From contig NZ_MTBP01000002.1 in assembly GCF_002911665.1 (NCBI RefSeq), positions 1-64,000 on the forward strand: a stretch of 64,000 nt of DNA, given 5' to 3'. Source of the DNA: Actinomadura rubteroloni. GTDB taxonomy: Bacteria; Actinomycetota; Actinomycetes; Streptosporangiales; Streptosporangiaceae. Shown piece by piece: positions 8,451-18,714 of this stretch. Made by a program: the position numbers and the translations under genes. The first letter of the stretch is position 1. The number at the start of each line of letters is the position of its first letter. Below the pieces are notes generated by a model that was not told the origin of the DNA, searched no databases, and saw only the letters and a list, made by a program, of their open reading frames with translations.

Positions 8451-11400
8451 ATGCCCCGAACCGCGTCCCGTACCGGTCAGGGCGTCCGTGCCGCGGGCGC
8501 GTCGCCGAAGGACACGACGCCGCGGTACAGCGACGCCGACCTGCAACCGCTGCTGCGCGCCCTCGCGGCGGTGCGCGACGGCCGGCTGCGCGCCGACGTC
8601 GACGTGCCCGGCGAGGGAGCGGTGGCGCAGGCCGCCGCGATCCTCGACGAGATCCGCGAGAACGGCCACCATCTGTCCGCCGAGCTGGGCCGGGTGCGCC
8701 AGGAGATCGGCCGCGACGGGCGGCTGCTCGGCCGCGTCCGCACCGCGCAGATGCGCGGGCAGTGGGCGTCGGCCGCCGAGGACACCAACGCGATCGTCGG
8801 GAAGCTGACGGAGCTGGCGACCGGGATGCACCGCGTGGTCGAGGCCGTCGCCAAGGGCGACCTGACGCAGCGGGTGGACCTGCGGGTGAACGGGCGGCCG
8901 ATGCGCGGCGAGCTGCTGCGGATGGCGCGGTCGGTGAACTCGATGGTGGAGCTGCTGGACCAGTTCACCTGGGAGGTCACGCAGTTCTCCCGCGAGGTCG
9001 GCACCGAGGGGCGCCTCGGCGGGAAGGCGTCGGCGAAGGGCATGACGGGCCGCTGGCGGGACGCGACGGCCGCGGTGAACGTCATGGCGAGCCGGCTGAC
9101 GGCGCAGGTCCGCGACATCGCCGAGGTGACCACGGCGGTGGCGTCCGGGGACCTGACCCGCAAGGTCACCGTGGAGGCGACCGGTGAGCTGCAGGAGCTG
9201 AAGCTCACCGTGAACACGATGGTGGACCAGCTCTCCGGGTTCGCCGACGAGGTCACCCGTGTCGCCCGCGAGGTCGGCACCGAGGGGCAGCTCGGCGGGC
9301 AGGCCAACGTGCGGGGCGTCAGCGGGGTCTGGAAGGACCTCACCGACAACGTCAACGCGATGGCGAACAACCTGACGTACCAGGTCCGCAACATCGCCCA
9401 GGTCACCACGGCCGTAGCGGAGGGCGACCTCGGCAAGAAGATCACTGTCGACGCCCAGGGCGAGATCCTCCAGCTCAAGAACACGATCAACCAGATGGTG
9501 GACACGCTGTCCGCCTTCGCCGACGAGGTCACCCGTGTCGCCCGCGAGGTCGGCACCGAGGGACGGCTCGGCGGGCAGGCGCGGGTCCCGGGCGTCAGCG
9601 GCGTCTGGAAGGACCTGACGAACAACGTCAACGGCATGGCGTCCAACCTGACGTACCAGGTCCGCAACATCGCGCAGGTCACCACGGCCGTGGCCGAGGG
9701 CGACCTCGGCAAGAAGATCACCGTCGACGCCCAGGGCGAGATCCTCCAGCTCAAGGACACCATCAACACGATGGTCGACACCCTGTCCGCCTTCGCCGAC
9801 GAAGTAACCCGTGTGGCCCGCGAGGTCGGCACCGAAGGACGGCTCGGCGGCCAGGCGCGGGTCCCGGGCGTAAGCGGCGTCTGGAAGGACCTCACCGACA
9901 ACGTCAACTCGATGGCCAACAACCTGACCACGCAGGTCCGCGGGATCGCGCAGGTCACGACGGCCGTCGCGCAGGGCGACCTCGGCAAGAAGATCTCGGT
10001 GGACGCACAGGGCGAGATCCTCCAGCTCAAGGACACCATCAACACGATGGTCGACACCCTGTCCGCCTTCGCCGACGAGGTCAGCCGCGTCGCCCGCGAG
10101 GTCGGCACCGAGGGACGCCTCGGCGGCCAGGCGATCGTGCCCGGCGCGGGCGGCATGTGGCGGGACCTCACCGAGAACGTCAACCGGATGGCGTCCAACC
10201 TGACCTACCAGGTCCGCAACATCGCCCAGGTCGCGACGGCGGTCGCCCACGGCGACCTGACCCGCCGCATCGACGTGGACGCGCAGGGCGAGATCCTGGA
10301 GCTGAAGACGACGCTGAACACGATGGTGGACACGCTGTCGTCGTTCGCGTCCGAGGTCACCCGCGTGGCCAAGGAGGTCGGCAGCGAGGGACGGCTCGGC
10401 GGCCAGGCCGAGGTCGAGGGCGTCTCGGGGACGTGGAAGCGCCTCACCGAGAGCGTGAACGAGCTGGCGTCCAACCTGACCACGCAGGTCCGCGCGATCG
10501 GCGAGGTCGCGAGCGCGGTCGCGACCGGCGACCTGACCCGGACGATCACCGTCGCGGCGCGCGGCGAGGTCGCGGAGCTGAAGGACAACGTCAACCTCAT
10601 GGTCGCGACGCTGCGGGAGAGCACGCGCGCCAACGAGGAGCAGGACTGGCTGAAGACGAACCTGGCGCGGATCGGCGGCCTCATGCAGGGCCACCGGGAC
10701 ATGATGCAGGTCGCCGAGCTGATCATGCGGGAGCTGACGCCGACGGCGAGCGCGCAGTACGGCGCGTTCTACCTGGCCGAGGAGGACGGCGACGAGACCG
10801 AGCTGGTGCTGCTCGCCGGGTACGGGGTGAAGCGCGGCCTGGCCGGGTCGGTGTCGTTCGGGCTCGGCGAGGGCCTGGTCGGGCAGGCCGCGCAGGAGCG
10901 CCGGACGATCCTCATCTCCGACGCCCCCGCCGACCATGTCAAGATCCGGTCGGGCCTCGGCGAGTCCGTGCCGGTGAACATCATCGTCCTGCCGATCGTC
11001 TTCGAGGACACGGTGCTCGGCGCGATCGAGCTGGCGGCGTTCAGCCGGTTCACCGACGTCCACCTGGCGTTCTTCAGCCAGCTCATCGAGACGATCGGCG
11101 TGACGCTCAACGCGATCAGCGCCAACACCCGCACCGAGGCGCTGCTCGGCGAGTCCCAGCGGCTCGCCCAGGAGCTGCAGGAACGCTCCGACGAGTTGCA
11201 GCGCCAGCAGGGCGAGCTGCGGCACTCCAACACCGAGCTGGAGGAGAAGGCGGCGCTGCTGGCCCAGCAGAACCGCGCGATCGAGATCCAGAACTTCCAG
11301 ATCGAGCAGGCACGGCGGACGCTGGAGGAGCGCGCGCAGCAGCTCGCGGTGTCGTCGCGGTACAAGTCGGAGTTCCTGGCGAACATGTCGCACGAGCTGC

Positions 11401-12650
11401 GGACGCCGCTGAACAGCCTGCTGGTGCTGGCCAAGCTGCTGTCGGAGAACCCCGGCGGGAACCTCACCGACAAGCAGGTCGAGTTCGCGCGGACGATCTA
11501 CGGTTCGGGCACCGACCTGCTGGAGCTGATCAACGACATCCTCGACCTGGCGAAGGTCGAGGCGGGCAAGATGGAGCTGCATCCGCAGCGGCTCTCGGTG
11601 GCGGCGCTGGTGGACTACGTGGAGGCGACGTTCCGTCCGCTGTCGACCGACAAGGGGCTGCGGTTCGGGGTGGAGGTCGCGCCGGACGTCCCGGCCGTCC
11701 TGCTGACCGACGAGCAGCGGCTCCAGCAGGTGCTGCGCAACCTGCTGTCCAACGCGGTGAAGTTCACCGCCGAGGGCGAGGTGCGGCTGCGGATCGAGCG
11801 CGCCGGGGACATCGAGTTCACGCTGCCGACCCTGTGGACGACCCCGGACGTCCTGGCGTTCCGCGTGATCGACACCGGCATCGGCGTCAGCGCCGACAAG
11901 CTCCAGGTGATCTTCGAGGCGTTCCAGCAGGCGGACGGGACGACCAGCCGCCGCTACGGCGGCACCGGCCTCGGCCTCTCGATCAGCCGGAACATCGCGC
12001 GGCTGCTCGGCGGCGAGATCCACGCCGAGAGCGAGCCGGGGCGCGGCAGCGTGTTCACGCTGTACCTCCCGGCTCAGTACACCGAGCCGGACGGGCGGCG
12101 GCGCACGCTGCCCCCCGCCGAGGAGCAGATCGCCGCGCCGGCCGAGCCGTCCTCCGGCGGCGCCGAGCCGGTGGCCGAGGCGCCCGGCGGCGAGGAGGAC
12201 GCGGGCGAGCCCGCACTGACCGGGACGTTCGCCGAGCCGCCCGCCGACTACCTCGACACGGTCCTGTCGGGCCGCAAGGTGCTGATCGTGGACGACGACG
12301 TCCGCAACGTGTTCGCCCTGACCAGCGTGCTGGAGGGGTACGGCATGGACGTGCTGTACGCCGAGGACGGGCAGGCGGGCATCAACGTCCTGCACCGCCA
12401 CCCGGACATCTCGCTGGTCCTGATGGACGTGATGATGCCCGGCCTCGACGGGTACGCGACGACGGCGGCGATCCGCGACATGCCGCAGTTCGCCGACCTG
12501 CCGATCATCGTGATCACGGCGAAGGTGATGAAGGGCGACCGGGAGCGGAGCCTTGAGTCGGGGGCGTCGGACTATGTGCCGAAGCCGGTGGACGTCGATC
12601 ACCTGCTGGACGTGATGCGCAACTGGCTGCAACCGTCCGTGGTTCGATAG
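8451..12650 (+). CDS. osaA: poly-HAMP hybrid sensor histidine kinase (OsaA-like)
   Basis: 1399 aa with no transmembrane segment, so cytosolic. Residues ~25-735 are a chain of about 15 alternating HAMP-like units: canonical ones with (E/Q/S/T)GDL(T/G) motifs and divergent ones with [10 protein letters not shown]. Then come GAF (~755-890), a coiled coil (~895-975), HisKA ([10 protein letters not shown], His at ~981), HATPase ([10 protein letters not shown] ~1096, DTGIG ~1141, GGTGLGLSI ~1170) and a C-terminal receiver (VLIVDDD ~1277, phospho-Asp in [10 protein letters not shown] ~1326). ATG 8451 is placed 9 nt after GAGGAGG; upstream in-frame ATG 8442 and GTG 8433 abut that site. It is followed 33 bp later by the OsaB-like regulator and is divergent from the OsaC-like gene. 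Confidence 0.9.
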   Translation: MPRTASRTGQGVRAAGASPKDTTPRYSDADLQPLLRALAAVRDGRLRADVDVPGEGAVAQAAAILDEIRENGHHLSAELGRVRQEIGRDGRLLGRVRTAQMRGQWASAAEDTNAIVGKLTELATGMHRVVEAVAKGDLTQRVDLRVNGRPMRGELLRMARSVNSMVELLDQFTWEVTQFSREVGTEGRLGGKASAKGMTGRWRDATAAVNVMASRLTAQVRDIAEVTTAVASGDLTRKVTVEATGELQELKLTVNTMVDQLSGFADEVTRVAREVGTEGQLGGQANVRGVSGVWKDLTDNVNAMANNLTYQVRNIAQVTTAVAEGDLGKKITVDAQGEILQLKNTINQMVDTLSAFADEVTRVAREVGTEGRLGGQARVPGVSGVWKDLTNNVNGMASNLTYQVRNIAQVTTAVAEGDLGKKITVDAQGEILQLKDTINTMVDTLSAFADEVTRVAREVGTEGRLGGQARVPGVSGVWKDLTDNVNSMANNLTTQVRGIAQVTTAVAQGDLGKKISVDAQGEILQLKDTINTMVDTLSAFADEVSRVAREVGTEGRLGGQAIVPGAGGMWRDLTENVNRMASNLTYQVRNIAQVATAVAHGDLTRRIDVDAQGEILELKTTLNTMVDTLSSFASEVTRVAKEVGSEGRLGGQAEVEGVSGTWKRLTESVNELASNLTTQVRAIGEVASAVATGDLTRTITVAARGEVAELKDNVNLMVATLRESTRANEEQDWLKTNLARIGGLMQGHRDMMQVAELIMRELTPTASAQYGAFYLAEEDGDETELVLLAGYGVKRGLAGSVSFGLGEGLVGQAAQERRTILISDAPADHVKIRSGLGESVPVNIIVLPIVFEDTVLGAIELAAFSRFTDVHLAFFSQLIETIGVTLNAISANTRTEALLGESQRLAQELQERSDELQRQQGELRHSNTELEEKAALLAQQNRAIEIQNFQIEQARRTLEERAQQLAVSSRYKSEFLANMSHELRTPLNSLLVLAKLLSENPGGNLTDKQVEFARTIYGSGTDLLELINDILDLAKVEAGKMELHPQRLSVAALVDYVEATFRPLSTDKGLRFGVEVAPDVPAVLLTDEQRLQQVLRNLLSNAVKFTAEGEVRLRIERAGDIEFTLPTLWTTPDVLAFRVIDTGIGVSADKLQVIFEAFQQADGTTSRRYGGTGLGLSISRNIARLLGGEIHAESEPGRGSVFTLYLPAQYTEPDGRRRTLPPAEEQIAAPAEPSSGGAEPVAEAPGGEEDAGEPALTGTFAEPPADYLDTVLSGRKVLIVDDDVRNVFALTSVLEGYGMDVLYAEDGQAGINVLHRHPDISLVLMDVMMPGLDGYATTAAIRDMPQFADLPIIVITAKVMKGDRERSLESGASDYVPKPVDVDHLLDVMRNWLQPSVVR
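9243..10346 (+). repeat. 276-bp tandem repeats encoding paired HAMP units
   Basis: Inside the kinase gene. The phrase encoding [15 protein letters not shown] recurs at 9243, 9519, 9795 and 10071, exactly 276 bp (92 codons) apart; the first three periods are nearly identical in DNA. More diverged copies flank this on both sides. Exact spacing with few synonymous changes points to recent duplication or gene conversion. Confidence 0.9.
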
Positions 12651-12683
12651 ACGGGAGCCGGACCGAGCGGGAGGGGGCGGGGC

Positions 12684-13325
12684 GTGGACGACAGGGCGAA
12701 GATCCTTCTCGTGGACGACCGGGAGGAGAACCTCATCGCGCTGGAGGCGATCCTCAGCTCGCTCGACCAGGAGCTGGTCCGCGCCCGGTCCGGCGAGGAG
12801 GCGCTGAAGGCGCTGCTCACCGGCGAGTACGCGGTGATCCTGCTGGACGTCGTGATGCCCGGGATGGACGGGTTCGAGACGGCCCGCGACATCAAGCGCC
12901 GCCGCAAGACGCGCGACCTGCCGATCATCTTCCTGACGGCGGTGAACAGCGACCCCGACTACGCGTTCCGGGGGTACGCGGCGGGCGCGGTGGACTTCAT
13001 CTCCAAGCCGTTCGACCCGTGGGTGCTGCGCGCGAAGGTGTCGGTGTTCGTGGAGCTGCACGCCAAGAACAAGCAGCTCCGCGAGCAGACGGCGCGGCTG
13101 CGCGAGCAGGCCGCGCAACTGCGGGACCAGTCGGCGCTGCTGGCGGCGCGGGCGGGCGGCGAGGCGGCGGCGCCCGACGGCGGCGCGCGCGAGCGGCTTC
13201 AGGCCGTCCGGGACCAGGTGGACGCGGTCGTCAAGCGGACGGGCGACGGCGCCGAGACGGAGATCGCCGAGCTGCGGCGCCGGCTCGACGAGCTGGACGC
13301 GGCGCTCGGCGGCGCCCGGGAGTGA
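12684..13325 (+). CDS. osaB: response regulator with C-terminal coiled coil (OsaB-like)
   Basis: 213 aa. The receiver domain (residues 1-125) has acidic pocket DD, phospho-Asp in ILLDVVMPGMDG (~53), the conserved Thr in FLTA and Lys in SKPFDP. Instead of a DNA-binding domain it has a heptad-rich Gln/Arg/Leu coiled coil (about 130-165) and a second helical stretch (about 180-210). This matches Streptomyces OsaB, a receiver plus coiled coil needed for osmoadaptation. GTG start with GGGAGGGGG upstream, 33 bp after the kinase, so probably one transcript. Output is likely protein-protein interaction. Confidence 0.87.
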   Translation: MDDRAKILLVDDREENLIALEAILSSLDQELVRARSGEEALKALLTGEYAVILLDVVMPGMDGFETARDIKRRRKTRDLPIIFLTAVNSDPDYAFRGYAAGAVDFISKPFDPWVLRAKVSVFVELHAKNKQLREQTARLREQAAQLRDQSALLAARAGGEAAAPDGGARERLQAVRDQVDAVVKRTGDGAETEIAELRRRLDELDAALGGARE

Positions 13326-13415
13326 CGCCCGCGCCGGACGGTCGCTGAAACGTCACCGTCGCGCCACGCTTGGCGATTCGTCCCGATGGGGACTGTTTCG
13401 CGGCGGAGGTGGGAC

Positions 13416-14684
13416 ATGGACGCCACCGCACTTTTCCTCGCAGGCGCCGGCGGCGGGCTGCTCGCCGGGGCGACGTCCTGCGCGGCCGTGCAGCTCGGAC
13501 TGCTGGCGGGCGCCGTACGGGACGCCCGGCGGCCCGCGGCGCCGGTCACCGCGTTCCTGGGCGCGAAGCTGGCCGCGCACACGGCGCTCGGCGCGCTGCT
13601 GGGCGTGGCGGGCGCCGGCGTCCAGCCGGGCCCGCGCTGGCGCGGCGCGTTCCTGGTCGGCGCGGCCGTCGTGCTGCTGCTGTTCGCCCTCGACATGGCG
13701 GGCGTCCGCCGCCCGTCCCGGCGCCGCCGCCCGGACGCGCGGCCCGCGCACGCGTGCGCACCCGGCGCCGATCTGAACCTTGATCGCGCGGCTAGGGCGC
13801 GGCCTGCGTGCGCACCCGTCCGTCCGCGCACGGACGGACGCACGCCGGACCGGCCGGGCAGCGCCCACGAATGCGCTCCACACGCGCCAGGCGGCGCGGC
13901 CGAACGCGGGCCGGACACGCCGGACGGCACGACGGACGGCACGGCGGACGGCACGGCGGACGGCACGGCGGACGGCACGGCGGACGGCACGGCGGACGGC
14001 GCCGCGGACGGCGCCGCGGACGGCGCCGCGGAGGGCACGGCGGAGGAACCGGGCGGTGCCGGTGGTGGGGGGCGGCGGTGGCGGCGGCCGGTCGTGGCCG
14101 GGGCGGCGACCCTGCTGGTGCCGTGCGGGCTGACGTTGTCGGCGGAGCTGCTGGCCGTCACGTCGCGGTCGCCGGTGGGCGGGGCGGCGGTGATGGCGGG
14201 GTTCGTGCTCGGCACGGTTCCGGTGTTCGCGCTCGCGGGCCTTGCGGCCGGGCGCGTGATGACGCTGCTGCGCGGGCGGCTGACGGCGCTGCTCACGGCG
14301 GCGCTCGTGCTGGTCGCGGGCTGGACGCTGCTGTCGGGGCTCCGGCTCGGCGGGTGGCTGCCGGACGGCGGGACGGCGGCGGCGGACGCGGCGCGGTTCG
14401 TGCGGACGGACCCGTCCGGCGTGCAGGTCGTCACGCTGTGGGCGCTGACGAACGGGTACCGGCCCGCGCTGCTCACCGCGCGGGCCGGGGTGCCGACCGT
14501 CCTGGAGGTCCGGACGCGGAACACGCACGGCCACACCAGGGTGCTGACGATCCCGGCGCGGAACCGGGACGTCGCGCTGCCCGAGACCGGTACGACGCGC
14601 GTCGACCTCGGCGTGCCGGGGCGCGGCCGGATGCGGTTCGTGTGCGCGTCCGGCCACTACCCCGGCGCGGTCACGTTCCGCTGA
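13416..14684 (+). CDS. DsbD-like integral membrane protein with C-terminal cupredoxin-like domain
   Basis: 422 aa from ATG 13416 with a clear GGAGGT. The N-terminal part (about 5-95) has three hydrophobic helices starting with [16 protein letters not shown]. After a long low-complexity linker (about 105-225; D-G-T-A repeats) there are three more helices with [13 protein letters not shown] at the first. The paired Cys-containing membrane halves are those of the DsbD/CcdA-SafE superfamily that moves reductant or metal. The last ~90 residues form a beta-rich domain ending [11 protein letters not shown], like cupredoxins of copper/iron uptake proteins. A metal or redox role is inferred. The gltX gene converges and overlaps by 14 bp. 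Confidence 0.65.
   Translation: MDATALFLAGAGGGLLAGATSCAAVQLGLLAGAVRDARRPAAPVTAFLGAKLAAHTALGALLGVAGAGVQPGPRWRGAFLVGAAVVLLLFALDMAGVRRPSRRRRPDARPAHACAPGADLNLDRAARARPACAPVRPRTDGRTPDRPGSAHECAPHAPGGAAERGPDTPDGTTDGTADGTADGTADGTADGTADGAADGAADGAAEGTAEEPGGAGGGGRRWRRPVVAGAATLLVPCGLTLSAELLAVTSRSPVGGAAVMAGFVLGTVPVFALAGLAAGRVMTLLRGRLTALLTAALVLVAGWTLLSGLRLGGWLPDGGTAAADAARFVRTDPSGVQVVTLWALTNGYRPALLTARAGVPTVLEVRTRNTHGHTRVLTIPARNRDVALPETGTTRVDLGVPGRGRMRFVCASGHYPGAVTFR
13919..14050 (+). repeat. 12-bp tandem repeat inside membrane-protein gene
   Basis: About ten units of GACGGCACGGCG (with GACGGCGCCGCG variants) encode D-G-T-A/D-G-A-A tetrapeptides in the linker between membrane halves. The unit is a multiple of three, so copy-number change would keep the frame. 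Confidence 0.9.
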
Positions 14685-16068
14685 GGCGGGCGCGGGCGGC
14701 GGCGATGCGGGCGAGGACGGTCTCGCGGCCGAGGATCTCCAGGGACTCGAACAGCGGGAGCCCGACCGTCCGGCCGGTGACGGCGACGCGCACCGGCGCC
14801 TGGGTCTTGCCGAGCTTCAGCCCGTGCGCGGCGCCGACGGCCTCCAGCCGGGTCTTCAGCTCCTCGGCGTTCCACGGCGCGTCCCGGTAGGCGTCCTCGG
14901 CGCCGGCGAGGACGGCGGCGGCGGGCTCTTTCATCGCCTTGGCCCAGGACGCCTCGTCCTCGGCTGGCGCGGGCAGGAACGCGAAGTCCACCATCGGGAC
15001 GATCTCCGACAGCACCGCGACGCGGGTCTGGGCGAGCGGCGCGAGCTGCGCGAACACCGCCGGGTCGTAGTCGAAGGGCGCGGCGTCCAGGAACGGGACG
15101 CAGGCGGCGGCGAACGCGTCGGGCGCGAGCATCCGGATGTAGTCGCCGTTGATCGCGCGGAGCTTCTTGACGTCGAAGAACGCCGGGGAGCTGTTAACCT
15201 CCTCGATCCGGAACTCGGACACGATCTCGTCCCAGGGGACGATCTCCCGGTCCCCCGCGGGCGCCCAGCCGAGCAGCATCAGGTAGTTGCGCATCGCCTC
15301 GGCGAGGTAGCCCTCGGCGCGGTAGTCCTCCAGCGCGACCTTGTCGCGGCGCTTGGACAGCTTCTGCCGCTTCTCGTTGACGATCACCGGGACGTGCGCC
15401 CACACCGGGGGCTCGGCGCCGAGCGCGTCCCACAGGAGCTGCTGCTTGGGCGCGTTGGACAGGTGTTCCTCGCCGCGCACGACGTGGGTGATGCCCTGGG
15501 AGATGTCGTCGACGGCGTTGGCGAGCAGGAACGTCACCGACCCGTCCGCGCGGGCGATGACGAAGTCCTCGAGCAGGGCGTTCTCGAACACCGGCTTGCC
15601 GCGCAGCAGGTCCACGACGGTGGTCTGGCCTTCGTCGGGGGTGCGGAAGCGCAGCGCGCGGCCGGGGCCGGGCTCCAGGCCGCGGTCGCGGCAGTGCCCG
15701 TCGTAGCCCTTGTGGGAGTCGCCGGTGCGGGCGACGATCGCGTCGCGGGTGCAGTCGCAGTAGTAGGCGCGGCCGTCGGCGCGCAGCCGCTCGGCGGCCT
15801 CGGTGTGCTTCCCGGCGTTGGCGGACTGGAAGTGGGGGCCTTCGTACTCGCCGCCGTCCATGCCGAGCCAGGCCAGCGCGCTGACGATGCCCTCGGTCCA
15901 TTCGGGACTGTTGCGGGACGCGTCGGTGTCCTCGATGCGCAGCACGAACGTCCCGCCGGTCTGGCGGGCCATCGCCCAGTTGAACAGGGCGGAGCGGGCG
16001 CCGCCGACGTGGAACATGCCGGTCGGCGACGGCGCGAAGCGCACACGGATCGAAGACGTGGAAGACAT
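14671..16068 (-). CDS. gltX: glutamyl-tRNA synthetase
   Basis: 465 aa class I aminoacyl-tRNA synthetase charging tRNA-Glu. The HIGH motif appears as FHVGG in [20 protein letters not shown] (residues ~10-30). A zinc site begins CDC near residue 100, and KMSKS appears as KLSKRR (~245). The anticodon-binding region follows. ATG 16068 begins [17 protein letters not shown]; the frame runs on upstream through the neighbouring HAD gene but that sequence is not GltX. Discriminating versus non-discriminating type cannot be told here. Confidence 0.96.
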   Translation of the reverse strand: MSSTSSIRVRFAPSPTGMFHVGGARSALFNWAMARQTGGTFVLRIEDTDASRNSPEWTEGIVSALAWLGMDGGEYEGPHFQSANAGKHTEAAERLRADGRAYYCDCTRDAIVARTGDSHKGYDGHCRDRGLEPGPGRALRFRTPDEGQTTVVDLLRGKPVFENALLEDFVIARADGSVTFLLANAVDDISQGITHVVRGEEHLSNAPKQQLLWDALGAEPPVWAHVPVIVNEKRQKLSKRRDKVALEDYRAEGYLAEAMRNYLMLLGWAPAGDREIVPWDEIVSEFRIEEVNSSPAFFDVKKLRAINGDYIRMLAPDAFAAACVPFLDAAPFDYDPAVFAQLAPLAQTRVAVLSEIVPMVDFAFLPAPAEDEASWAKAMKEPAAAVLAGAEDAYRDAPWNAEELKTRLEAVGAAHGLKLGKTQAPVRVAVTGRTVGLPLFESLEILGRETVLARIAAARARLSGT

Positions 16069-16109
16069 GCCCCAAGCGTAGAACGCGCGCGGCCCCGGTC
16101 GCGCCCCGG

Positions 16110-16610
16110 TTACCGCTCCAGCGCGGCGAGCCAGTCGGCGGCGCGGGCGAAGTGGTCGTCGGTGAGGCCGTGGACGGGGTCGACGGCGACGAGCAGGTGC
16201 GGGCCGACGCCGTCCTCGGCGGCGATGCGCTCGGTGGCGTCCGGCTCGTCCTCGAACCACACGAACGGGCGGCCGCCGGTGTAGGCGGCGACGTGCCGGG
16301 CCTTCCAGGCGCCGAGCGTGCCGCCCTCGACCGTGCCGGGGAACCTCGGGATCGGGACGTGCGGCAGTTCGGGCAGCCCGACGCGCGGCGCGATCCACTC
16401 GTTGGCGGTGGCGCACCAGTAGCTCGCCCAGGCCAGCTCGGCCCCGGTGCGCTCGGCGAGGTCGAGCAGCAGCGGGCCGTGCGCGCGGTTCAGCCACAGC
16501 TTGAACGCGATGCCCTCGGGGGCGCACTTGTGCCGTCTGAACCGGCGGCTGGGGCGCTTGCGGGGGTTGAGCACCCCGTCGACGTCCACCAGGAGCAGAG
16601 GAGAGCCCAT
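16110..16610 (-). CDS. HAD-superfamily protein (HAD_SAK-like)
   Basis: 166 aa. It begins [12 protein letters not shown], the DxDGxLNP nucleophile motif of HAD phosphatases. A second conserved part, [15 protein letters not shown], is typical of small actinobacterial HAD proteins assigned to the family associated with 'Swiss Army Knife' RNA-repair proteins. [10 protein letters not shown] and [14 protein letters not shown] complete the fold. No Shine-Dalgarno precedes ATG 16610; minus-strand TACGGT (16623-16618) ends exactly 7 nt before it, suggesting a leaderless transcript. It is divergent from the PIG-L deacetylase gene. Substrate unknown. Confidence 0.75.
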   Translation of the reverse strand: MGSPLLLVDVDGVLNPRKRPSRRFRRHKCAPEGIAFKLWLNRAHGPLLLDLAERTGAELAWASYWCATANEWIAPRVGLPELPHVPIPRFPGTVEGGTLGAWKARHVAAYTGGRPFVWFEDEPDATERIAAEDGVGPHLLVAVDPVHGLTDDHFARAADWLAALER

Positions 16611-16733
16611 AGTCGCGACCGTATGACAGGAATGTCCGGTGCGGCAGGGTTTTTCGTGCGTCCGGACCGGCCGGTTCCGGTCCGCCGTAGAGTGGACGCA
16701 CCGGCCGTCCCCTGCCCGAGGAGCCCTCCCGCG

Positions 16734-17546
16734 ATGTCCGACCTGACCCTGATGGCGGTGCACGCCCATCCCGACGACGAGGTGATCGGGACCGGCGGCG
16801 TGCTGGCCGCCGCCGCGGCGGAGGGGATCCGGACCGTCCTCGTCACCTGCACCGGCGGCGAGCTGGGCGACGCGCCCGGCGGCGTCAAGCCGGGCGAGCC
16901 CGGGCACGACCCGGCCGACGTGGCGCGGCTGCGGCGCGGGGAGCTGGCCGAGTCGGCGCGGCTGCTCGCGATCACGCACGTGGAGACGCTCGGCTACCAC
17001 GACTCGGGCATGGCGGGCTGGGACGGCAACGCCCGCACCGAGGCGTTCGCGAACGTCCCGGTCGCGGACGCGGCGGCGCGCGTCGCCGAGCTGATGGAAC
17101 GGTACCGGCCGCAGGTCGTCGTGACCTACGACGAGAACGGCGGCTACGGGCACCCCGACCACATCCAGGCGCACCGGGTGGCCCGGGCCGCGGCCGACGC
17201 GACGGGGATCCCGGCGAAGTTCTACTACACCGCCGTGCAGCGCTCGGCGATCCAGGAGCTGTTCTCCCTGGCCGCCGACCTCGGGCTGGACCTCGGCGAC
17301 GGCCCGCCCGACGACTTCGGCGTCGCCGACGACGTGATCACCACCCGGGTGGACGTGTCGGCGCACGCGGACGTCAAGCGCAAGGCCCTGGAGGCGCACG
17401 CCAGCCAGGGCGACGGCGCGTTCCTGCTGAGCCTGCCGCCCGACATCCGCGCCCGCGTGTTCGGGACGGAGATGTTCACCCGCGTTGCCAGCTCCGTCCC
17501 GGTCCCCGACGTCGAGGACGACCTGTTCGCGGGCCTGCGCGGCTGA
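16734..17546 (+). CDS. PIG-L family deacetylase (MshB/Mca-like)
   Basis: 270 aa zinc-dependent N-acetylglucosaminyl hydrolase family. The metal site is [14 protein letters not shown] (residues ~8-21), with a second part at [11 protein letters not shown] (~142-152) containing the conserved [13 protein letters not shown] and [11 protein letters not shown] are shared with mycothiol enzymes MshB and Mca. It is slightly shorter than either, so a role in mycothiol deacetylation or conjugate cleavage is likely but unassigned. ATG 16734 is preceded by GAGGAG about 10 nt upstream. It is divergent from the HAD gene, sharing a 123-bp promoter region. Confidence 0.83.
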   Translation: MSDLTLMAVHAHPDDEVIGTGGVLAAAAAEGIRTVLVTCTGGELGDAPGGVKPGEPGHDPADVARLRRGELAESARLLAITHVETLGYHDSGMAGWDGNARTEAFANVPVADAAARVAELMERYRPQVVVTYDENGGYGHPDHIQAHRVARAAADATGIPAKFYYTAVQRSAIQELFSLAADLGLDLGDGPPDDFGVADDVITTRVDVSAHADVKRKALEAHASQGDGAFLLSLPPDIRARVFGTEMFTRVASSVPVPDVEDDLFAGLRG

Positions 17547-17550
17547 GCGC

Positions 17551-18714
17551 TCAGCGGCGCAGCGCCGCGCGGTGGTGGTCCAGGACGTGCTGGTGCAGCA
17601 GCGTCCCGAACCCGAGCGAGTTCAGCCGCATCGCCAGCTCGCTCTCGCGCTGCCCGAGCGCGGCGGCGGCGTCGGCGAGCCGCCAGCCGTGCGCGGCGAG
17701 CGTCCGCAGCAGGAAGCCGCGCCGCACCTGGGTCTCCGAGAGCCGGAACGTCTTGAGGTAGGCGACGCGGCCGTCCCGGTCCAGGATCGCCTCGCCGATG
17801 TGGTTCTCGCGGCGCGGGACGAACGGCGGCAGGAACCGGGCGAGGGAGTACGACGGCGCCTCCGGGACGCCCCGGACGTCGAGGTGCTGGACGGTCTCCC
17901 ACGTCAGGCCGTCCTGGTCGAGGAGCCCGGCGGCCATCGTCTCGTCGTGGAACTCCGCCCACCGGCGCCGCCGCAGCCCCGCCTGCGCCCGCAGGTCCGC
18001 GAGGGAGGACACCGACGCGGGGTCGATCGGGTCGGTGAGCGCGGCGGCGGGCAGGCCCGCGGCGGCGTAGCGGTGGACCAGTTCGCCGTACAGGTCCTCG
18101 ACGAGCGTCGGGTGCAGGGCGCGGTAGTCGTGCGGGTGCGGGACGACGAACACGCTCGCGAGCGCGTCCGCGACGTACACCGCGACGCCGCACTGGCCGG
18201 GGTGGATCTCGAAGACGCGCAGCGCGTCGTCCAGGCCGGGGACGGACCGGCCGAGGTAGGCGGCCTCCTCGCGCGGCGACAGGCCGCGCGCGACCGCCCG
18301 CCGCGACCACTCGTCCCACAGAATCTCCGGGCCGCCGAAGTGCAGCGCGAGGTAGCCCTCGACGGCCAGGTGCAGCGGCAGGAAGCGCAGCCGGTCGCGG
18401 CCGGTGCGCCGCGCCATGCGGCGGGTCGCGCGCACCGGGATCCGGGCGGGCCGCTCCCGGTCGGCCTTCGCGGCGGCGAGCCGGGTGCCGTAGGCGGCGC
18501 TGGCCTGGTCGTCGCCCGTCCAGCGCAGGACGTAGGCGTGCGGGATGTAGCTGGCGTAGTAGGTGCCGTCGCCGACGTCCACGATGTCCTCGTGGTGCGC
18601 GCGGCGGTCCAGCCGCAGGCCGTGGACGGGCTTGTCGCGCAGCAGCGGCACGAGCCGCAGCGAACCCCGCGTCTGCGCGGGCCCGGTGGTGAGGCCGGTG
18701 AGGTCGAGGGTCAT
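17551..18714 (-). CDS. conserved protein of vWA two-gene operon (ARPP-like, C-terminal HTH)
   Basis: 387 aa, soluble. The N-terminal ~90 residues (RGSLRLVPLLRDKPVHGLRL, YYASYIPHAYVLRW) and a central region with EIHPGQCGVAVYV resemble domains found next to TROVE/vWA proteins (ARPP family naming), but the match is by eye and uncertain. The last ~70 residues (GRVAYLKTFRLSETQVRRGF, then LADAAAALGQRESELAMRLN) look like a FIS-type helix-turn-helix, suggesting nucleic-acid contact or regulation. The start overlaps the stop of the upstream vWA gene by 4 nt (ATGA), so translation is coupled. Function unknown. Confidence 0.6.
   Translation of the reverse strand: MTLDLTGLTTGPAQTRGSLRLVPLLRDKPVHGLRLDRRAHHEDIVDVGDGTYYASYIPHAYVLRWTGDDQASAAYGTRLAAAKADRERPARIPVRATRRMARRTGRDRLRFLPLHLAVEGYLALHFGGPEILWDEWSRRAVARGLSPREEAAYLGRSVPGLDDALRVFEIHPGQCGVAVYVADALASVFVVPHPHDYRALHPTLVEDLYGELVHRYAAAGLPAAALTDPIDPASVSSLADLRAQAGLRRRRWAEFHDETMAAGLLDQDGLTWETVQHLDVRGVPEAPSYSLARFLPPFVPRRENHIGEAILDRDGRVAYLKTFRLSETQVRRGFLLRTLAAHGWRLADAAAALGQRESELAMRLNSLGFGTLLHQHVLDHHRAALRR

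Noticed and set aside
8325..13118. 1597-aa minus-strand frame opposite the poly-HAMP kinase
   Set aside because: Shadow of the kinase and its regulator; His/Arg/Gln-rich, repeats only because the gene repeats.
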